A stretch of 64,000 nt of DNA from DASSQJ01 sp963773655. GTDB lineage: Bacteria; Actinomycetota; Actinomycetes; Actinomycetales; Dermatophilaceae. Under the pieces are notes generated by a model. That model worked only from the letters and a program-made list of their open reading frames with translations. It made no database searches and had not been told where the DNA came from. Below, in pieces: positions 58,387 through 64,000 of this stretch. The position numbers and the translations under genes are program-made. Within the stretch, counting starts at the first letter, position 1; each line of letters begins with the position of its first letter. The stretch lies in the NCBI GenBank assembly GCA_963773655.1, contig CAVZBX010000001.1, positions 558,001 through 622,000 on the forward strand. Reading direction: 5' to 3'.

Positions 58387-58908
58387 TCACCCGCGCCGCA
58401 GGGCGCGGGAGACCCCGGCGAGCTCGGCGGTCGAGGACCGCAGCACGCCCAGCACCCAGTCGCGGCGCCGGGCGTGCCGCGCCGTGACCGCGTCGAGCTC
58501 CTCCTGCAGGGCCGCGGCGGTGTCGGCCCGGCGCCGGTCGCCCGCCGCGTCGGCCTCCCCGGCGATGCCATAGCGGGGGACGACCCGTCGGTCGCGGACC
58601 TCGAGCCCCCCGGCGGCGGCCCGTTCGCCCACGCGGCGCGCCCGGGCGTGGAGGTCGGCGAGGTCGGTGGCGTGGTCCTGGAGGACCACGGCCACCGCGT
58701 CGAGCGCGGCCGCCGTGGTGCCCGCGGCTGCGGCGAGCGACTCCCCACGCCGGCGGGTGGCGGCCGAGACCCGGCCGGGCCAGCCGTCGGCGAGCTCGTG
58801 CACGGAGTCGGCCACCGGGTCGGCGTGGGCCGCGAGGGCAGCCGCGACCGCCCGGACCGTGCTCGCGCACGCCGACGTCGATGCCGGGTCGCCCGCGACC
58901 GCGCTCAC
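58387..58908 (-). CDS. WXG100-like helical protein with C-terminal extension
   Basis: The product is 173 residues from GTG 58908, which overlaps the stop of the upstream gene (GTGA). A first amphipathic helix (STVRAVAAALAAHADPVADS) is followed by LADGWPGRVSAATRRRG, a W-x-G turn as in WXG100/EsxA-type proteins, and a second long helix (AAALDAVAVVLQDHATDLAD). The extension has further helices (ADTAAALQEELDAVTARHAR and DWVLGVLRSSTAELAGVSRA). WXG100 proteins are type VII secretion substrates working as heterodimers of neighbouring genes. No EccC or other type VII core gene is in the window. The assignment rests on pattern only. Confidence 0.6.
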   Translation of the reverse strand: MSAVAGDPASTSACASTVRAVAAALAAHADPVADSVHELADGWPGRVSAATRRRGESLAAAAGTTAAALDAVAVVLQDHATDLADLHARARRVGERAAAGGLEVRDRRVVPRYGIAGEADAAGDRRRADTAAALQEELDAVTARHARRRDWVLGVLRSSTAELAGVSRALRRG

Positions 58909-59255
58909 GGGTCGACCGCCTCGGCGCCTGGGCCCGGCCCGTCCGCCGGCCCCGCCGTCCTCGCCGCTCGTGGCGCGGGCGCCGCACCCGGCGCCGGACC
59001 GCCCGGCGCCGGACCACCCGGCGGCGCGGCGTGCGGCGCGAGCACCGGGGCGAGCTCGTCGGCGACCTCGCCCAGGGCCCGGAGGCTGTCGACGACCTGG
59101 TCGAGCCAGTCGTCGAGGACGCGCTGGGCGCCCGGCTCCCCGGTGACGACGAGGCACGCGAGCACGTCGTCCTCGGCCGCGGCGACCGTGGCGCGCACGG
59201 CGTCGAGGCTGGCCAGCGCCGCGCGGGCGCGGTCGGGGTCCGGGCCGGCGTGCAC
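58905..59255 (-). CDS. small helical hypothetical protein, partner of the WXG-like gene
   Basis: The product is 116 residues from GTG 59255. The first about 75 residues are two predicted helices (ARAALASLDAVRATVAAAED and RVLDDWLDQVVDSLRALGEV), and the last about 40 are Pro/Ala/Gly low complexity. There is no W-x-G turn. The overlap with the WXG-like gene implies coordinated expression, perhaps of a heterodimer. I recognise no family. The upstream neighbour is the divergent M20 peptidase gene, 90 bases away. Confidence 0.6.
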   Translation of the reverse strand: MHAGPDPDRARAALASLDAVRATVAAAEDDVLACLVVTGEPGAQRVLDDWLDQVVDSLRALGEVADELAPVLAPHAAPPGGPAPGGPAPGAAPAPRAARTAGPADGPGPGAEAVDP

Positions 59256-59333
59256 CCGGTCACTCTAGGGGCGGTCGCCGCGTCCACCGTGGAGTTGCCC
59301 ACAGCCGCCGGGGGGCGGAGACCCGGTGCGGCG

Positions 59334-59339
59334 TACATT
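59334..59339 (+). promoter_or_regulatory. putative -10 box of a leaderless M20 peptidase message
   Basis: TACATT lies six bases before the ATG at 59346, close to the TANNNT-N7-RTG leaderless arrangement. No good -35 box is seen and there is no Shine-Dalgarno sequence. Confidence 0.4.
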
Positions 59340-59345
59340 CGCGGC

Positions 59346-60563
59346 ATGTCAGCGCCGAGCAGGGTCCCGAGCACACCGGGCCCGCTCGGTGCCGCGGCCG
59401 TCGCCCTGGCCGCCCGGCTGGTGGCCACCGACTCGGTGAACCCCGGGCTGGTGCCCGGCGCCGCGGGGGAGCGGGAGATCGTCGGGCTGCTCCGGCGGCG
59501 CCTCGAGGGTCGCGGGTTCGACGCGCACGTCGTCCAGGCGGCGGGCCGGTCCGAGCGGCCGAGCCTCGTCGCGGCCTCCGACGCAGTGCCGGGCGGGCCG
59601 ACGGTGCTGCTCACCGGGCACCTCGATACCGTGGGCGTGGCCGGCATGGCGGACCCGTTCGGCGCGCGGGTCGACGGCGACCGCCTCCACGGCCGCGGGG
59701 CGTGCGACATGAAGGGCGGCGTGGCCGCGCTGGTCGTCGCCGCCGAGGAGCTCGTGCGCCGGGCCGTGCCCGCGCGGGTGGTGCTCGCGCTCGTCGCCGA
59801 CGAGGAGGACCTCAGCCTCGGCACCGAGGCGGTGCTCGAGGCGCTGCCCGGGCTCGGCATCAGCCCCGACGTCGCCCTCGTCGGCGAGCCGACGTGGCTC
59901 GCCCGCACCGCCTCGCTGCGCGGCTACGCCCTCGTCGAGGTGGTCCTCGCCGGGCGGGCGGCGCACTCCTCCCAGCCCGAGCAGGGGGTCAACGCGGTGA
60001 CGCACCTCGGGCGGCTGCTCGTCGCGGTCGAGGCCCGGCACCGCGAGCTGGAGCACGCCGGCGGGTCGCTGGTGGTCACCGTCGCCGAGGGGGGCGACTC
60101 CCCGTTCGTCCTCGCCCGCTCCGCGCGGGCCGTCGTGGAGCGGCGCACGGTGCCCGGCGAGCGTGCCGCCGACGCCCTCGCCGAGGTGGAGGCGCTGCTC
60201 GACGGCCTGCGGGTCGACGACGGCGACGTCGACGCCACCGCGCGGCTGCTCACCGCGCGCGAAGCCTGGCGGCTCGACGACCACGGCCCCGCGGCGGCCC
60301 TCGCGGACGCCCTCGACGACGCCCTGGCCCGCTCCGCCCCACCGGGCGCGGCCCGGCCGGCACCGTTCCACGCGCCCTACTGGATGGAGGCGCCCCTCTG
60401 GCAGGCCGCCGGAGTCCCCGCCGTGGTGTGCGGCCCCGCCGGTGGCGGGCTGCACGCGGCCGACGAGTGGGTCGACCTGGGCCAGGTGCGGCGGTACACG
60501 GACGCGGTCGTCGAGGCCGTCCACGCGCTCGCCGGGCCGGGGGGCGGACGCCGTGCCCACTGA
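59346..60563 (+). CDS. M20-family metallopeptidase/deacylase
   Basis: The product is 405 residues from ATG 59346. Zinc ligands and catalytic residues are visible: TVLLTGHLDTVG (His92, Asp94), LHGRGACDMKGG (bridging Asp121), VADEEDLSLGTE (catalytic Glu153 and ligand Glu154), VALVGEPTW, and the final HAADEWV with the C-terminal His ligand. The dimerisation domain begins near LRGYALVEVVLAGRAAHSSQ. The family includes acetylornithine deacetylase, succinyl-diaminopimelate desuccinylase and carboxypeptidase G2-like enzymes; specificity cannot be assigned. The next gene starts inside its last codons (GTG 60553), so the two enzymes are translationally coupled and probably act on related amino-acid substrates. 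Confidence 0.9.
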   Translation: MSAPSRVPSTPGPLGAAAVALAARLVATDSVNPGLVPGAAGEREIVGLLRRRLEGRGFDAHVVQAAGRSERPSLVAASDAVPGGPTVLLTGHLDTVGVAGMADPFGARVDGDRLHGRGACDMKGGVAALVVAAEELVRRAVPARVVLALVADEEDLSLGTEAVLEALPGLGISPDVALVGEPTWLARTASLRGYALVEVVLAGRAAHSSQPEQGVNAVTHLGRLLVAVEARHRELEHAGGSLVVTVAEGGDSPFVLARSARAVVERRTVPGERAADALAEVEALLDGLRVDDGDVDATARLLTAREAWRLDDHGPAAALADALDDALARSAPPGAARPAPFHAPYWMEAPLWQAAGVPAVVCGPAGGGLHAADEWVDLGQVRRYTDAVVEAVHALAGPGGGRRAH

Positions 60564-62007
60564 CCCCCGGGGCCTGCGCGGCGACGCCCCGCTCCTCGAC
60601 GCGTGGCTGCGCTTCCACGAGGAGCGGCCCACCCCGTTCACCATCCCCGGGCACAAGCACCGGCTGGACCTCGTCGGCGACGTCGTGGCGGGCGACGTGC
60701 CGCTCTACGCCGGCCTGGACTCGATGAAGCTGAGCCGCGGCGTGCTCGCCGACGCCGAGGACCGGGCCGCGAGCGCGTGGGGGGTCGACCTGTGCCGCTT
60801 CTCCACCGGCGGGTCCACCCACGGCAACCAGGCCCTCGCCCTGGCCGTCGGCCGCCCCGGGGACACGGTCGTCGTGGCGCGCACCCTCCACCGCTCGATG
60901 CTGCTCGGCCTGGTCCTCGCCGGCCTGACCCCGGTGTGGGTGCGCCCCGAGGTCGACCCGGGGCACGGCCTGCCGCTCGGCGTGCCGGTGGCCGCCGTCG
61001 AGGAGGCCCTGGCGGCCACCCCCGACGCCGTCGCGGTCATGGTCGGCGACCCCTCGTACGTCGGCACCACCGGCGACGTGGCGGGCCTGGCCCGCGCCGC
61101 CCACGACCACGGGGTGCCGCTCGTCGTCGACGCCGCGTGGGGCGCCCACTTCGGCTTCCACCCGGACCTGCCGCCGCACGCACTCGCTCTCGGCGCCGAC
61201 GCCCTGGTCACCAGCGCCCACAAGACACTGCCGGCGGTGTCGCAGGCCGCGCTGGTGCTCGCCCGCTCCTCCCGCATCCACCGCACCCGGCTCGACGCCG
61301 CCGTCGAGGCCACCGCCACGACCAGCCCGGCCGGTGCCGTGCTCGCGAGCACCGACGCCGCCCGGGCCCTCCTCGTACGCGACGGCACCGCGCTGCTCGG
61401 CCCGGTCCTCGCCGGGGTCCGCGCCGTCCGTGACCGGCTGGCCCGGGTGCCGGGGCTCACGGTGCTCGACGGCCCGGGCGTCGACCCGCTGCGCGTGGTG
61501 CTCGTCCTCGGCGGCACCGGGGCCGACGGCAACGCCGTCGAGGCGGACCTCCTCGGCCGGGGCATGCCCGTGGAGCTGGCCGACCGCGACACCCTCGTCG
61601 CGATGGTGACCCTGGCCGACACCCCGGAGGGTCTCGAGGACCTCGCCGTCGCCCTCGTCGAGGCGGTGGAGGCCCACCGGGGCCGACCGCGTCCGGTCGC
61701 GACCAGCGGGGTGTGGGCGGTCGACCCGGTCCAGGCGATGGCGCCGCGGGAGGCCTTCTTCGCCGAGCGGGAGAGCGTCCCCGCCGAGCACGCCGTGGGG
61801 CGCGTGTCCGCCGAGCTCGTGGCGCCCTACCCCCCGGGCGTCCCCGTGCTCGCGCCCGGTGAGGTGGTCACCGCGGAGGCGCTCGACGCGCTGCGCTCGG
61901 CGCGGGCCGCCGGCAGCCGGATCGCCTACGCCGCCGACCCCGGGCTGCACACCCTCGACGTCGTCGTGCGGGCCCGCCCGTGGCCCCCGCCGGTGTCTGG
62001 GGGGTGA
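60553..62007 (+). CDS. Orn/Lys/Arg decarboxylase-fold PLP enzyme
   Basis: The product is 484 residues from GTG 60553, overlapping the M20 gene by 11 bases. The fold-type I PLP enzyme has the family N-terminal signature PFTIPGHKHR and FSTGGSTHGNQALALAVGRP. VPLVVDAAWGAHFGFHPDLP carries the cofactor Asp, and the PLP-binding Lys224 is in TSAHKTLPAVSQAALVL. A C-terminal decarboxylase domain follows (VAPYPPGVPVLAPGEVVTAE). It matches the short group of Orn/Lys/Arg decarboxylases found in actinobacteria and firmicutes; some relatives act on lysine or arginine, but the substrate here is unknown. Coupling with a deacylase suggests release and then decarboxylation of an amino acid. Confidence 0.9.
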   Translation: MPTDPRGLRGDAPLLDAWLRFHEERPTPFTIPGHKHRLDLVGDVVAGDVPLYAGLDSMKLSRGVLADAEDRAASAWGVDLCRFSTGGSTHGNQALALAVGRPGDTVVVARTLHRSMLLGLVLAGLTPVWVRPEVDPGHGLPLGVPVAAVEEALAATPDAVAVMVGDPSYVGTTGDVAGLARAAHDHGVPLVVDAAWGAHFGFHPDLPPHALALGADALVTSAHKTLPAVSQAALVLARSSRIHRTRLDAAVEATATTSPAGAVLASTDAARALLVRDGTALLGPVLAGVRAVRDRLARVPGLTVLDGPGVDPLRVVLVLGGTGADGNAVEADLLGRGMPVELADRDTLVAMVTLADTPEGLEDLAVALVEAVEAHRGRPRPVATSGVWAVDPVQAMAPREAFFAERESVPAEHAVGRVSAELVAPYPPGVPVLAPGEVVTAEALDALRSARAAGSRIAYAADPGLHTLDVVVRARPWPPPVSGG

Positions 62008-62125
62008 GACATCCGGCGGGTGCCCCCCTCCACCCACGGGGCCCCGGGTGGCTACTCTCGGAGACGGGCACGAGGGCGTGCCCTGCCGCGACCCGGCGAA
62101 CCCGACGAAGGAGTGCCACCGCACC

Positions 62126-64000
62126 ATGTCGACCGTCCACACCGCCGACCGCGACGAGGTCCTCGCACCGATCTCCGAGGTGTTCGCGAAGCTGGCGCCG
62201 GACGGCTGGGGGCCCGGGTTCGTCGAGCGGTACTTCCGGCACGTGCCCGAGGACGAGCTGACCTCGAGGAGCTCGGAGACCTACGCGGGGGCGGCCCACA
62301 GCCAGCTCGAGCTGGCCCGCAGCCGGATGCCCGGCACCGCGAAGGTGCGGGTGTTCAACCCCAGCACCGACCCGGACGGCTGGTCGAGCACCCGCACGAT
62401 CATCCAGGTCGTCACCGACGACATGCCCTTCCTCGTCGACTCGGTCACCGGTGCGCTCGTCAGCCAGGGCATCGACATCCACCTCATCGTCCACCCGCAG
62501 CTCGTCGTCGTCCGTGACGCCGTCGGCGCCCTGGAGAAGGTCGAGAACCGCGACATCACCGGCAAGTTCCGGGCCGGGTCGGTCGGGGAGCTCGCCGAGT
62601 CCTGGATGCTGCTCGTCATCGACCGTGAGAGCGACGAGGACCGCCGCGCCCAGCTCGAGCGCGACGTGCGCAAGGTCCTCGAGGACGTGCGGCAGGCCGT
62701 CGAGGACTGGCCGAAGATGCGCAGCAAGTGCCTCGTCATCGCCGCCGAGCTCGAGGGCGCCCCGCCGGAGCAGGTCGACGCCGACGAGGTGGCCCTGGCC
62801 ACCCGGTTCCTCCGGTGGATGGCCGACGACCACTTCACCTTCCTCGGCTACCGCGACTACCGCCTCGAGCAGCAGGACGGGGGCGAGGTCATCGTGCCCG
62901 TCACCGGCAGCGGGCTCGGGCTGCTGCGCGCCGACCCGCCGCTCGGCAAGGACCCCGACGTCCTCACCACCGAGGCGTCGCGGGTGGCCCACGAGCACCA
63001 CCTCCTCGTGCTCACCAAGGCGAACTCGAAGTCGACGGTCCACCGGGTCGCGCACCTCGACTACGTCGGGGTGAAGACCTACGACGGCGACGGCGAGGTC
63101 GTCGGCGAGCGCCGCTTCCTCGGCCTGTACGCCTCGACCGCGTACACCGAGTCGGTGCAGCGGGTCCCGCTCGTCGCCGAGAAGGTCCGGGCGGTGCTCG
63201 CGCGCGCCGGGGTCGCCCCCGACAGCCACACCGGCAAGGACCTCCTCGGGGTGCTCGAGGGCTACCCCCGCGACGAGCTGTTCCAGGCCGACGTCGACAA
63301 CCTCTACGAGACGGCGATGGCCGTCACCCAGCTCCAGGAGCGCCGCCGCACCAAGGTCTTCGTCCGCGAGGACGCCTTCGGGCGCTTCGTCTCCTGCCTG
63401 GTCTTCATCCCGCGCGACCGGTACAACACCTCGGTCCGGCTGCGGATGGCCGAGATCCTCAAGGAGACCTTCGGCGGCGTCGACATCGAGTTCTCCGCCC
63501 GGGTCAGCGAGTCGGCGCTCTCCCGGCTGCAGTTCGTCGTGCGCGTCCAGCGCGGTGGACGGGTCCGCACCCTCGACCCGGGCGAGCTCGACGCCCTCGA
63601 GCAGCGCCTGGTCGAGGTGAGCCGCACCTGGTCGGACCGGCTCGGTGACGTGCTGCGCGAGGCCTACGGCGAGGAGGAGGGCGACCGGCTCCTCGACCGG
63701 TTCGGCCGCGCCTTCCCGACGGCGTACGAGGAGACCTTCACGGTGACCCAGGGGCTCGCCGACGTGCGGCACCTCGACCGTCTCGGGGACGAGCGGGGCA
63801 CGAGCGTGGCGCTCTACCGGCCGCTCGACGGTCCCGGTGACATCCGGCGGTTCAAGCTGTTCCGCGTCGACCCCCTCTCGCTCACCGACATCCTGCCGAT
63901 CTTCACCCACATGGGGGTCGAGGTCGTCGACGAGCAGCCCTTCCAGGTCGACCGCGCCGACGGCACCAGCCTGCACGTCTACGACTTCGGCCTGCGGGTG
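62126..64000 (+). CDS. gdh: large NAD-dependent glutamate dehydrogenase, 3' truncated by the window
   Basis: This is the 180-kDa type NAD-GDH, which deaminates glutamate to 2-oxoglutarate. ATG 62126 is used, with GAAGGAG about 11 bases upstream, and 625 residues are visible before the window ends in frame. N-terminal hallmarks are IIQVVTDDMPFLVDSVTGAL, GIDIHLIVHPQLVVVRD, ATRFLRWMADDHFTFLGYRD, GLGLLRADPP, and FVSCLVFIPRDRYNTSVRLR with VDIEFSARVSESALSRLQFV. These belong to the ACT-like regulatory region preceding the catalytic domain, which lies outside the window. Full members are about 1,600 residues. Together with the P5CDH gene it suggests a local amino-acid catabolic group. Confidence 0.93.
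   Translation, partial: MSTVHTADRDEVLAPISEVFAKLAPDGWGPGFVERYFRHVPEDELTSRSSETYAGAAHSQLELARSRMPGTAKVRVFNPSTDPDGWSSTRTIIQVVTDDMPFLVDSVTGALVSQGIDIHLIVHPQLVVVRDAVGALEKVENRDITGKFRAGSVGELAESWMLLVIDRESDEDRRAQLERDVRKVLEDVRQAVEDWPKMRSKCLVIAAELEGAPPEQVDADEVALATRFLRWMADDHFTFLGYRDYRLEQQDGGEVIVPVTGSGLGLLRADPPLGKDPDVLTTEASRVAHEHHLLVLTKANSKSTVHRVAHLDYVGVKTYDGDGEVVGERRFLGLYASTAYTESVQRVPLVAEKVRAVLARAGVAPDSHTGKDLLGVLEGYPRDELFQADVDNLYETAMAVTQLQERRRTKVFVREDAFGRFVSCLVFIPRDRYNTSVRLRMAEILKETFGGVDIEFSARVSESALSRLQFVVRVQRGGRVRTLDPGELDALEQRLVEVSRTWSDRLGDVLREAYGEEEGDRLLDRFGRAFPTAYEETFTVTQGLADVRHLDRLGDERGTSVALYRPLDGPGDIRRFKLFRVDPLSLTDILPIFTHMGVEVVDEQPFQVDRADGTSLHVYDFGLRV

Overview
The window is high-GC actinobacterial chromosome. 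The conserved block mtrA-mtrB-lpqB-comF-hpf-(response regulator)-secA, followed on the other strand by a DUF6459/Rv3235-like gene and a LysM gene, with ahcY and an SIS phosphosugar protein upstream, points to the class Actinomycetes, most probably a Micrococcales/Intrasporangiaceae-type organism (inference; no rRNA marker is present). No tRNA, rRNA, CRISPR array, integrase or insertion sequence was recognised.

Layout. 1-5.4 kb: tail of an SIS protein, a small membrane protein, a YbaK-type editing protein whose 3' end runs into a 56-bp minisatellite, a DUF222/HNH nuclease-like protein and a cation-diffusion facilitator. 5.4-18.9 kb: ahcY inside a less GC-rich envelope region with an intact acyltransferase-3 gene, a decayed second one, and four large multi-membrane proteins resembling glycosyltransferase-C-fold enzymes. 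19.0-27.9 kb: a Tad/Flp pilus operon with three Flp pilins, TadE/TadG-like pseudopilins, CpaB, CpaE/TadZ, the CpaF/TadA ATPase, a von Willebrand factor A-TadB fusion, and TadC. A convergent LuxR-type response regulator and a histidine kinase with a degenerate ATPase domain close the block. 30.4-38.1 kb: mtrAB-lpqB, comF, hpf, a second NarL-type regulator and an AlkZ/YcaQ-like glycosylase. 38.1-47.3 kb: another large membrane protein, a double GNAT acetyltransferase, secA with terminator, then a translationally coupled trio of a 9-residue-repeat protein, an RDD membrane protein and an MFS exporter. 47.3-51.8 kb: the Rv3235-like/LysM pair under an apparent leaderless promoter overlapping a 10-bp-periodic direct repeat, a hypothetical gene, a BldC/excisionase-type HTH protein, and a SAF-domain/CpaE-like ATPase pair. 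51.7-64 kb: TetR with a divergent flavin monooxygenase around a 30-bp palindrome, a WS/DGAT-like acyltransferase, a DUF6912-like protein, a 110-bp nested palindrome, P5C dehydrogenase, a DUF2505 protein, a WXG100-like pair, an M20 peptidase coupled to an Orn/Lys/Arg-decarboxylase-fold enzyme, and the first part of a large NAD-glutamate dehydrogenase.

A major caveat is sequence quality. Between about 4.9 and 47.2 kb many conserved genes, including ahcY, cpaE, cpaF and comF, are interrupted by single-base insertions or deletions, and the true protein continues in the next frame at once. Such genes are given here as one CDS with the shift position; those broken several times are labelled pseudogene. 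Most of these are probably assembly errors rather than biological decay.

The strongest leads for new biology are the direct-repeat operator at the LysM gene next to the HTH gene, the 9-residue-repeat protein coupled to RDD and MFS genes, the nested palindrome upstream of the P5C dehydrogenase gene, and the WXG100-like pair.
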